From an uncultured Ruminococcus sp. (GTDB lineage Bacteria > Bacillota > Clostridia > Lachnospirales > Lachnospiraceae), in NCBI GenBank assembly GCA_900066355.1, contig FMEL01000005.1, positions 138,889 through 202,888 of the forward strand: a DNA stretch of 64,000 nt, given 5' to 3'. How positions within the stretch are numbered: the stretch's first letter is position 1; each line of letters opens with the position of its first letter. Below the pieces are notes generated by a model, which worked only from the letters and a program-made list of their open reading frames with translations, was not told the origin of the DNA and made no database searches. A program made the position numbers and the translations under genes. Positions 50,502 through 58,028 of this stretch are shown one piece after another.

Positions 50502-51977
50502 ATGAAAAACAGAATAATGAGAAAAATAGCGGCGGCAGGTATGGCAGTTTTCCTTGTCGGGATGTCGGCGGGAAGTGGATATATGTGGAAGGAGGCACCG
50601 GTTTATGCGGCGGAGGCGGTCTTTGAAACAGATGAAGGACAGAAGGACGGATATCAGATAGATGCAGGCGAACGCATAGAGGAAAACACAGGGGCGGAAA
50701 AGGCTGTTGTGAGAAAATCTGTGAAGACCGCAAGTGAAACCAGCGGAATGAATGCAATGGAAAATGTAATAGAGGGAATTGTGGGCACGTCAGAGACTGT
50801 GGGTGTAGAATCTAAGGATATAGATGTGCTTACAGATGAAATACAAAATTCGGATGTGGATATCATTATGGATGAGACTGAACTTCCGAATGAGGCAGAA
50901 CTTCTGGACGAAGCAGAACTCCCGGGTAATGCATTGCCGCGGACTGGAAGCGAAGATTCAGAGAAAATTTCGGACAATCTATCTTCGGAAAATGAAAATG
51001 CGGATTCATTTTCTGATAGCAGTGGTGATCCAGATACAAATTTACAGGCAGATCTGATTCTGTCAGTTCAGGCTGAGGATGATACAATAAAAGCAGGAAG
51101 TGATCTGGTCTATACGATAACTGCAGAAAACACGGGAGAATGTGACCTTAAAGATATAAGAATCAGCTATAATTTTTCTGAGAATGGTCTGGTCGGAGAG
51201 TGGTCGGAAGGTGCAGAAGATGCGGTGGGAAATACTGCATATATAGAGAAACTTGAGATGAGTGCAACAAAGACTCTGTATCTGACGGTGCATCTGCCGG
51301 AAGACAGGATAACAGCTGTTTCATTAAAACTGACAGCAACAGCCGGCAAAATATCTGCTGAAAATGGGACTGAGGAAACAGAAGAAATCGTAAAAAATGC
51401 AGAGCTGGTAACGCAGATTCAGGCGTTGCAGGCTGCATTTGAAGTGACCAAAACTGCAGACCGTTCCATGGCAGTTCCGGGGGATGAGATCCGTTTTCTG
51501 ATCTGTATCAGAAATACCGGAGAGCGCACATTGCATTCAATTGTTACGACAGAGCGTTTTCAGCTTGGAAATGTACCGGTGAGATTTCTGGAAAAAGATG
51601 GTGTCAGACTGAATAAATCCAAAACAAAGGCAAAGATTGAGCAGATCGCACCCGGGGAAGCTTTCGGTCTGGAGGCGGTCGTGACACTGCCGGAAGGTCT
51701 GGAAGACCAGAATCTGGTCAATGAAGTTTCGGTGACGACTCTGGAAACAGGGGAGCAGACAAAAATTGCACAATCTGAAATACAGGTAAAAGCAGCGGAA
51801 GAAGAAAAACAGGAAGAGACAAATGCCGATATTGATGGAGAGATGGGAAGTGAGCAGGATGAGAGCAGGCCGGCATCCACACATCCAAAAACCGGAGATC
51901 CATATCAGCCTTTTCTGTGGCTTTTTATGATCCCCGGTTCTGTGCTGGCTGTCGGTTGGCTCCGCAGCCGGATGTGA
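50502..51977 (+). CDS. Cell-surface protein with DUF11-like repeats and sortase-type C-terminus
   Basis: A 491-residue secreted protein. A signal peptide (about 1-37, with AVFLVGMSAGSGYMW) comes first, then an acidic, low-complexity region. Two beta-sandwich domains resemble DUF11/CARDB repeats (AEDDTIKAGSDLVYTITAEN and VTKTADRSMAVPGDEIRFLI). The C-terminus has the pattern HPKTGD, a hydrophobic helix and Arg residues, like a cell-wall sorting signal with a non-LPXTG motif. An internal NALPRTGSE also looks like a sorting box but has no helix after it. RBS AAAAGGAG. Adhesion or pilus-like function is possible but unproven. Confidence 0.78.
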   Translation: MKNRIMRKIAAAGMAVFLVGMSAGSGYMWKEAPVYAAEAVFETDEGQKDGYQIDAGERIEENTGAEKAVVRKSVKTASETSGMNAMENVIEGIVGTSETVGVESKDIDVLTDEIQNSDVDIIMDETELPNEAELLDEAELPGNALPRTGSEDSEKISDNLSSENENADSFSDSSGDPDTNLQADLILSVQAEDDTIKAGSDLVYTITAENTGECDLKDIRISYNFSENGLVGEWSEGAEDAVGNTAYIEKLEMSATKTLYLTVHLPEDRITAVSLKLTATAGKISAENGTEETEEIVKNAELVTQIQALQAAFEVTKTADRSMAVPGDEIRFLICIRNTGERTLHSIVTTERFQLGNVPVRFLEKDGVRLNKSKTKAKIEQIAPGEAFGLEAVVTLPEGLEDQNLVNEVSVTTLETGEQTKIAQSEIQVKAAEEEKQEETNADIDGEMGSEQDESRPASTHPKTGDPYQPFLWLFMIPGSVLAVGWLRSRM

Positions 51978-52008
51978 AATTTTAAAATATTTGCTTTATC
52001 AGCAGAAA

Positions 52009-53319
52009 TTAAAGGATGTCGATGTGCTCACCGGCAAGTGCCTTATTCATGCTGCGGACTGCACAGAATTTACCACACATACTGCAGGTATCACTGTGAT
52101 CATCTTCCGGCAGACGGTCATCACGGATCGCTTTGGCGGTTTCCGGATCGAGCGCACATGCAAACTGAGCATCCCAGTCGAGGACACGGCGTGCATCTGC
52201 CATCTTATCATCGATGTCTCTGGCATGTGGGATCCCTTTTGCGATATCGGCAGCGTGTGCAGCGATTTTTGAAGCAATAATGCCCTGTTTTACGTCTTCT
52301 ACATTAGGAAGAGCGAGATGTTCTGCAGGTGTGACATAGCAGAGGAATGCTGCACCATTCATTGCGGCAACGGCACCACCGATGGCAGCCGTGATGTGGT
52401 CATAACCAGGTGCGATATCGGTAACAAGAGGTCCGAGTACATAGAAAGGAGCACCCATGCAGATGGTCTGCTGAACTTTCATGTTTGCAGCAACCTGATC
52501 GAGCGGAACGTGTCCCGGACCTTCAACCATAACCTGAACATTGTGAGCCCATGCACGTTTGGTGAGTTCGCCCAGACGGACAAGCTCTTCGATCTGGCAG
52601 ACATCTGTGGCATCAGCCAGACATCCCGGACGGCAGGCATCACCGAGTGAGATAGTAACATCGTGTTCTTCACAGATATCAAGGATCTCATCGAAGTATT
52701 CATAAAACGGATTTTCTTCGCCGGTCATGCTCATCCATGCAAAGACAAGGCTTCCGCCACGGCTTACGATGTTCATTTTACGTTTGTGTTTTTTGATCTG
52801 CTCGATGGTTTTTCTGGTAATTCCACAGTGAAGTGTGACGAAATCTACACCGTCTTCTGCATGGAGACGGATGACATCAATGAAATCATGAGCGGTCAGT
52901 TCCGAGAGATCGCGCTGGTAGTGGATGACGCTGTCGTATACCGGAACGGTTCCGATCATGGCAGGACATTCGTGAGTAAGTTTCTGGCGGAACGGCTGTG
53001 TATTACCATGGCTGGAAAGATCCATGATTGCTTCGGCACCGAGGTCAACGGCTTTCATGACCTTCTGCATTTCGATATCATAGTCTTTGCAGTCTCTGGA
53101 AACACCGAGGTTTACGTTGATCTTTGTGCGGAGCATGCTGCCGACACCTTCCGGATTCAGACAGGTGTGGTGTTTGTTGGCACAGATCGCAACTTTACCT
53201 TCTGCGACCAGTTCCATCAATTTCTCAACCGGCATATGTTCTTTTTCTGCAACGGTTTTGATCTGCGGAGTTACGATCCCTTTGCGGGCTGCATCCATCT
53301 GTGTTGTGTAAGTTGTCAT
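52009..53319 (-). CDS. thiC: Phosphomethylpyrimidine synthase ThiC
   Basis: Radical-SAM enzyme that rearranges aminoimidazole ribotide into HMP-phosphate, the pyrimidine half of thiamine. The 436-residue form lacks the long N-terminal extension of some homologues. Visible family segments are TKINVNLGVSRDCKD, GTVPVYDS, the catalytic-domain EGPGHVPLDQ and the C-terminal cluster ligands CSMCGKFCAV (C-x2-C-x4-C). RBS AAAGGAG. It is the last thiamine gene in the run from the TPP riboswitch, 72 bp after thiD. Confidence 0.95.
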   Translation of the reverse strand: MTTYTTQMDAARKGIVTPQIKTVAEKEHMPVEKLMELVAEGKVAICANKHHTCLNPEGVGSMLRTKINVNLGVSRDCKDYDIEMQKVMKAVDLGAEAIMDLSSHGNTQPFRQKLTHECPAMIGTVPVYDSVIHYQRDLSELTAHDFIDVIRLHAEDGVDFVTLHCGITRKTIEQIKKHKRKMNIVSRGGSLVFAWMSMTGEENPFYEYFDEILDICEEHDVTISLGDACRPGCLADATDVCQIEELVRLGELTKRAWAHNVQVMVEGPGHVPLDQVAANMKVQQTICMGAPFYVLGPLVTDIAPGYDHITAAIGGAVAAMNGAAFLCYVTPAEHLALPNVEDVKQGIIASKIAAHAADIAKGIPHARDIDDKMADARRVLDWDAQFACALDPETAKAIRDDRLPEDDHSDTCSMCGKFCAVRSMNKALAGEHIDIL

Positions 53320-53391
53320 ATAATATTTTCTCCTTTATGTAAATGATAAGTGTTTGCATTGAGAGATGATAAATCCTGTGGTGGATTATTG

Positions 53392-54177
53392 TTATTTGAT
53401 ACGTCCGAGTGTGTGATCAAGCGGACCGGAACCATGACCGAGATTCATCTGCGATCTCAGGGCTTCGGTCAGATACTGTTTGGAACGGCGCACAGCTTCT
53501 TCGAGTGAAAAACCTCTGGCAAGATTTGAGGCAATTGCGCTTGAGAGCGTACAGCCGGTGCCGTGGGTGTTTGGATTATCAATGCGTTCACCGCGCATCC
53601 AGATACCATGTTCGTCTGTATAAAGAAGATCGTTGGCATCATTGATGCAGTGTCCGCCTTTCAGAAGCACGGAAACATGAAACTTTTCATAGAGCATATG
53701 CGCTGCTTTTTCCATAGATGCAGCATCAGTGATCTGTATTCCGGTGAGATTTTCTGCCTCCGGAACATTTGGCGTGATGACCTCTGCAAGTGGAAAAAGT
53801 TCTTTCTGGAGCGTTTCTTCCGCATCTTTGTTCATCAGGCGATGACCACTGGTAGATACCATGACGGGATCCAGAACGATGTGGCGGGCCTGATACTGAC
53901 GCAGCTTGGAAGCTACGTGTCGCATGATTTCAGAAGAAGAGAGCATTCCGATCTTGACGGCATCCGGAAAAATATCAGTAAAAATGCAATCGAGCTGATT
54001 ATCGAGAAATTCAGATGATGTTTCCTGAATGCCGTAAACCCCGGTTGTATTCTGCGCGGTCAGGGCGGTGATAGCACTCATTGCGTAAACACCGTTCATG
54101 ATCATTGTTTTGATGTCGGCCTGGATACCTGCACCACCGCTGCAGTCACTGCCGGCAATTGTTAATACGGTTTTCAT
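53392..54177 (-). CDS. thiD: HMP/HMP-phosphate kinase ThiD
   Basis: Phosphorylates HMP-phosphate to HMP-diphosphate for thiamine synthesis. The 261-residue ribokinase-fold enzyme has the N-terminal TIAGSDCSGGAGIQADIKT, DPVMVSTSGHRL, TPNVPEAENLTG, the LLKGGH segment and the anion-hole motif NTHGTGCTLSSAI. It takes part with ThiC in the pyrimidine branch. It is 39 bp downstream of thiE. Confidence 0.95.
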   Translation of the reverse strand: MKTVLTIAGSDCSGGAGIQADIKTMIMNGVYAMSAITALTAQNTTGVYGIQETSSEFLDNQLDCIFTDIFPDAVKIGMLSSSEIMRHVASKLRQYQARHIVLDPVMVSTSGHRLMNKDAEETLQKELFPLAEVITPNVPEAENLTGIQITDAASMEKAAHMLYEKFHVSVLLKGGHCINDANDLLYTDEHGIWMRGERIDNPNTHGTGCTLSSAIASNLARGFSLEEAVRRSKQYLTEALRSQMNLGHGSGPLDHTLGRIK

Positions 54178-54216
54178 AATATTTTTGTCCTTATCATATT
54201 TGGATATGTTTAAACA

Positions 54217-54852
54217 CTATATCGCTTTTAGCTGCGTCAGAAAACGTCTGACAGCAGCTGCTTTGTCTGTCGGTTTGAAAAGTCCGCTGACGACAGCTGC
54301 TCCGGCAATTCCGCTTCCGGCAAGGAGCGGAAGATTGTCGCTGTTTACACCGCCGATTGCAACGACCGGAATCTTTACAGCCTTACAGATTGCTTTTAAA
54401 GTTTCAACAGGAAGCTGTGTTACATTCGTTTTGGTCGTACTTCCAAAGACGGCACCGCATCCGAGATAATCAGCACCGGCAGCTTCGGCAGCAAGTGCTT
54501 CCTCAACATTATGGGCACTTCCGCCAATGATGAAATCCTCTCCAAGAAGATTCCGTGCTTTCTGGATTCCCATATCGGAAAGACCGACATGAACACCGGA
54601 GGCACCGGATTTCTTTGCAAGATCCGGACGGTCGTTAATGATCAGAGGAACCTGATAACGGTCACACAGGTCCTTCAGAAGGGAAGCTTCTTTCAGAATC
54701 TCTTCATCGGACATATGTTTTTCTCGAAGCTGTACACAGGTAACGCCTGCTTTCAGAAGCTCTTCTGTGACAGAGACCAGTGTTTCACCTGGTTTCAGCC
54801 AGCTCCGGTCAGTGACAGCATATAGATTTAATTGTCTGGCATTGATTTTCAT
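54217..54852 (-). CDS. thiE: Thiamine-phosphate synthase ThiE
   Basis: Joins HMP-diphosphate and thiazole phosphate to give thiamine phosphate. The 211-residue TIM barrel has LYAVTDRSW, TCVQLREKHMS, IINDRPDLA, GVHVGLSDM, GGSAHN, GADYLGCGAVFGS and VVAIGGVNSDN, all expected for ThiE. Its start overlaps the thiM stop by 4 bp, so the two are translationally coupled. Confidence 0.95.
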   Translation of the reverse strand: MKINARQLNLYAVTDRSWLKPGETLVSVTEELLKAGVTCVQLREKHMSDEEILKEASLLKDLCDRYQVPLIINDRPDLAKKSGASGVHVGLSDMGIQKARNLLGEDFIIGGSAHNVEEALAAEAAGADYLGCGAVFGSTTKTNVTQLPVETLKAICKAVKIPVVAIGGVNSDNLPLLAGSGIAGAAVVSGLFKPTDKAAAVRRFLTQLKAI

Positions 54853-55670
54853 AGATTTGTCTCCGTGTCAAAAATTTTTTCTTCCAGTACATCAAAAAGC
54901 TGTGTATGGAAAGTTCCGATACCACCATGGACGACATCTGTCCGCTGTCCGGCACAATAAGCGACCTCTCTCCAGAGAGTTCCGGCGGCACAGGCGGCAT
55001 CAAACGGTGAATCTGCGGTGCACAGGAATAAAGTGCAAAGTGCGGAAAGCATGCATCCACCGCCTGTAATGCGGCAGATTCTGGAATCACCGCCAGTGAG
55101 AAGCTGCGTGTTTTCTCCATCAGAGACAACGTCCATAGCTCCGGTGATCAGAACAGTTGTCTGAAAGAGATTTGCGGTTTGCTTTGCAGTAGAACAGACA
55201 TCTGATTCGGTAAGATGCAGGGCACTTTCAACTCCACCATGGGAGCCGGGAGTAACACTGTCAGAAAAAAGAGCACAGAGAACGGCCGCTTCTTCCTGAT
55301 TACAGCGGATCAGATCCGGGTGCACCTGAGCAAGAAGGTTGTTTATGGCTTTCTGGCGAAATGTGCTGGCTCCGATACCTACCGGATCCAGTACAACAGG
55401 ATGCTTAAGTTCATTGGCTTTTTTTCCGGCAAGGATGCAGGCATTGATTTTGGCCTCATCAGGAACTCCGGTGTTTAAGAGGGTTCCCTGACAGAAGCCG
55501 GTGATCTCTGCAACCTCTTTTTCATTTTGTCCCATAACGGCACTTCCACCGGCTGCCAGAAGAAGATTAGCAACATCCTGCATGGTTACCGGGTTGGTAA
55601 GGCAGTGGATTTTTGGCGCTTTCCGACGGATGTTTTGAAAAATTATTTCTATATCAGTGACATACGGCAT
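54849..55670 (-). CDS. thiM: Hydroxyethylthiazole kinase ThiM
   Basis: Phosphorylates salvaged hydroxyethylthiazole. The 273-residue enzyme shows IHCLTNPVTMQDVANLLLA, GSAVMGQNEKEVAEI, LDPVGIGAS and the C-terminal TGGGCMLSALC, in which the catalytic Cys is present. It is used together with the ThiW transporter to obtain the thiazole half, as no thiG, thiS, thiF or thiH gene is present in this operon. It starts 3 bp after the thiW stop. Confidence 0.93.
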   Translation of the reverse strand: MPYVTDIEIIFQNIRRKAPKIHCLTNPVTMQDVANLLLAAGGSAVMGQNEKEVAEITGFCQGTLLNTGVPDEAKINACILAGKKANELKHPVVLDPVGIGASTFRQKAINNLLAQVHPDLIRCNQEEAAVLCALFSDSVTPGSHGGVESALHLTESDVCSTAKQTANLFQTTVLITGAMDVVSDGENTQLLTGGDSRICRITGGGCMLSALCTLFLCTADSPFDAACAAGTLWREVAYCAGQRTDVVHGGIGTFHTQLFDVLEEKIFDTETNL

Positions 55671-55673
55671 AGA

Positions 55674-56183
55674 TTATCTCCTGACTGTATGAAGTATCTG
55701 GCTTTTTTCAAAAACGCGAAGCAGTACAAAAGCAAGGACACTTCCTGTGAAGGTTGAGATAAAAAACGGAAGCATGTACACGGTAAATCCTGCCGGTGCG
55801 AGTCCCATGAGCAGTTTTGCGACAGGGTATGCGGCAAGTCCGCCGAGAAAGCCGGTTCCGAGTGCTTCTGCAGCACAGGTAGGAGCAAGTTTACCGGTAA
55901 AGCGGAAGATCAGTCCACAGCACAGGGCACCGACCATGCTTCCCGGGAAAGCAAGCAGACTTCCGATGCCGAGCAGATTACGGATCAGACTTGCACAGAA
56001 CGCGATTCCGACACCCCACCACGGACCGAGGATGACGGCGGAAAATACATTGACCATATGCTGGACGGGAGCGCATTTGCTTCCGGCAACCGGGACACTG
56101 ATCAGACTTCCGGCAACGGCAGCTGCGGTCAGAACTCCGGCAATGGCAAGTTTCTGGGTTGATGTTGTTTCATTTTGGTTCAT
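55674..56183 (-). CDS. thiW: ECF transporter S component ThiW (thiazole uptake)
   Basis: A 169-residue membrane protein of about five helices. TQKLAIAGVLTAAAVAGSLISV, the KCAPVQHMVN segment and SAVILGPWWGVGIAFCASLIRN are ThiW features. It serves as the substrate-binding part of an energy-coupling-factor transporter; the shared ATPases and EcfT are elsewhere. The ATG at 56183 has AGGAGGTAATC upstream; a longer frame would run through the riboswitch terminator and is rejected. First gene after the TPP riboswitch. Confidence 0.88.
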   Translation of the reverse strand: MNQNETTSTQKLAIAGVLTAAAVAGSLISVPVAGSKCAPVQHMVNVFSAVILGPWWGVGIAFCASLIRNLLGIGSLLAFPGSMVGALCCGLIFRFTGKLAPTCAAEALGTGFLGGLAAYPVAKLLMGLAPAGFTVYMLPFFISTFTGSVLAFVLLRVFEKSQILHTVRR

Positions 56184-56218
56184 GATTACCTCCTGTTTTC
56201 CTGAGGATAGATGGCAAC

Positions 56219-56247
56219 AAAAAAGAAGATACCGCGCAGGTACCTTC
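56219..56247 (-). terminator. Expression-platform terminator of the TPP riboswitch
   Basis: Read leftward, GAAGGTACC pairs with GGTATCTTC (one mismatch), loop TGCGC, then six T residues. It lies between aptamer and thiW start, so TPP binding should favour termination. Confidence 0.85.
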
Positions 56248-56308
56248 TCAACTTGTCTGATAGCAAAAAGAAAATCCAAATGGAAAATCTTTCCGGGCAT
56301 TCGGTATA

Positions 56309-56392
56309 TCCCTACGTTGGCATTATCCAAATCAGGTTAAGGGTCGAAACCAAGAAGTTTCCTCTCAGCCGGCTTAAGGCCAGCTCCCCCGT
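56309..56392 (-). promoter_or_regulatory. TPP riboswitch aptamer
   Basis: On the minus strand it contains GGGGGAGCTGGCC, then GGCTGAGAGG with the core CTGAGA, then ACCTGATTTGGATAATGCCA and ACGTAGGGA. These are the invariant blocks of the thi-box. It controls the thiW-thiM-thiE-thiD-thiC transcript in response to thiamine diphosphate. Confidence 0.97.
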
Positions 56393-56408
56393 TTTTATTT
56401 ACGGGTTT

Positions 56409-56437
56409 ATTATACAGCCGGAGGTGGGAGATAGCAA
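56409..56437 (-). promoter_or_regulatory. Thiamine operon promoter
   Basis: Minus strand: TTGCTA (56432-56437), a 17-nt spacer and perfect TATAAT (56409-56414). The transcript would begin about 10 nt before the aptamer. Confidence 0.85.
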
Positions 56438-56454
56438 GAAAAAATTCTGCTACA

Positions 56455-56483
56455 TTGAAAATAGAATGCACTTGTGCTATTCT
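56455..56483 (+). promoter_or_regulatory. murE promoter
   Basis: TTGAAA (56455-56460), a 17-nt spacer and TATTCT (56478-56483) with extended TG; divergent from the thiamine promoter. Confidence 0.7.
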
Positions 56484-56552
56484 GTAATGGAATATATCCG
56501 TTTGGAGAAACGGAGCAAATATCACATATATCCCGAGGCAGAGGAGGAAAAT

Positions 56553-58028
56553 ATGAAAGTATCAACACTATTAGAAGGTTTGGAATATACCTGCTGTCAG
56601 GGCAGTACAGAACAGGAAGTCACTACCGTTGTGTATGACTCCCGCAAAGTAGAAGAAAATTCGTTGTTTATCTGCATCCGTGGTGCGGTTGTGGACGGAC
56701 ACAAATTTGTACCGGATGTCATCGAAAAAGGTGCAAAAACTCTGATCGTTGAAGAAGAAGTTGAGGCTCCTTCAGATGTAACAGTGATCAAAGTTGCGGA
56801 CACCCGTTATGCGATGGCATTTATTTCTGCGGCATATTTCGGTCATCCGGCAAAAGAACTCAAAACTATTGGAATTACCGGAACAAAGGGAAAGACAACG
56901 ACAACTTACATGGTAAAATCGATTCTGGAAAATGCCGGTTACAAAGTCGGACTGATTGGAACAATCGAGGCCATCATCGGAGATAAGCATATTCCGGCAC
57001 ACAATACGACACCGGAATCATATCTGGTTCAGGAATATTTTCGCAAGATGGCAGATGCCGGCTGTGACTGTGTAGTTATGGAGGTTTCATCACAGGGACT
57101 GATGCTTCACCGTACACAGGGATTTGTTTTTGACTATGGTATTTTTACAAACATTGAACCGGACCATATCGGACCAAATGAGCATAAGGATTTTGACGAT
57201 TATTTAAGATGTAAATCCATGCTGCTCCGTCAGTGCAAAGTCGGAATAGTCAATCGCGATGATGAACATTTCGAGAGGATCATCGAGGGACATACCTGCA
57301 CACTTGAGACTTACGGATTTTCTCCGGAGGCAGATCTGCGGGCCGAGGATGCACATATGGTAGGTGGCAGAGGCTATCTTGGAATTTCCTATCAGCTCAA
57401 AGGTCTGATGGAGTTTCCGGTAGAGATCGACATTCCGGGTAAATTCAGCATTTACAATTCTCTGACAGCAATTGCAATCTGTCGTCATTTTAATGTTTCA
57501 CAGGAAAACATCATTAAGGCGCTGAAAGTTGCAAAAGTAAAAGGTCGTATCGAGATGATCAAAGTATCTGATGAATTTACATTGATGATCGATTATGCAC
57601 ATAATGCGATGGCACTGGAGAGCCTTCTGACGACACTTCGTGAATATCATCCGCATCGTCTTGTATGTATGTTTGGATGTGGAGGAAACCGTGCGAAATC
57701 CCGCCGCTATGAGATGGGAGAGGTTTCCGGAAGACTTGCAGATCTGACGATCATCACATCCGATAATCCGAGATTTGAGGAACCGCAGGATATCATTGAT
57801 GATATCAAGGTTGGTATTTCAAAGACAGACGGCAAATATATCGAGATCTGCGACCGTAAGGAAGCAATCGCATATGCGATCCACCACGGAGAACCGGGTG
57901 ACATCATTGTCCTCGCAGGAAAAGGCCATGAGGATTATCAGGAGATCAAAGGTAAGAAATACCCGATGGATGAAAGGGTACTGATCGAAGAAATCCTTCA
58001 GGAGGATAAAGAAAGAGCAGAAAAATAA
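56553..58028 (+). CDS. murE: UDP-N-acetylmuramoyl-tripeptide synthetase MurE (meso-DAP type)
   Basis: Adds meso-diaminopimelate to UDP-MurNAc-L-Ala-D-Glu in the cytoplasm. The 491-residue Mur ligase has YDSRKVEENSLFICIRG at the N-terminus, ATP loop GITGTKGKTTTTYM, the HNTTPES and EVSSQGL segments, MIDYAHN, and DNPR (in SDNPRFEEP), the motif that indicates DAP rather than lysine. The ATG at 56553 has GAGGAGGAAA upstream; the longer open frame upstream runs through the TPP riboswitch and is not coding. priA follows with no gap. Confidence 0.93.
   Translation: MKVSTLLEGLEYTCCQGSTEQEVTTVVYDSRKVEENSLFICIRGAVVDGHKFVPDVIEKGAKTLIVEEEVEAPSDVTVIKVADTRYAMAFISAAYFGHPAKELKTIGITGTKGKTTTTYMVKSILENAGYKVGLIGTIEAIIGDKHIPAHNTTPESYLVQEYFRKMADAGCDCVVMEVSSQGLMLHRTQGFVFDYGIFTNIEPDHIGPNEHKDFDDYLRCKSMLLRQCKVGIVNRDDEHFERIIEGHTCTLETYGFSPEADLRAEDAHMVGGRGYLGISYQLKGLMEFPVEIDIPGKFSIYNSLTAIAICRHFNVSQENIIKALKVAKVKGRIEMIKVSDEFTLMIDYAHNAMALESLLTTLREYHPHRLVCMFGCGGNRAKSRRYEMGEVSGRLADLTIITSDNPRFEEPQDIIDDIKVGISKTDGKYIEICDRKEAIAYAIHHGEPGDIIVLAGKGHEDYQEIKGKKYPMDERVLIEEILQEDKERAEK

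Noticed and set aside
56211..56552. An open frame continuing upstream of murE
   Set aside because: It runs through the TPP riboswitch terminator and aptamer; the murE-type sequence and its AGGAGG start at 56553.
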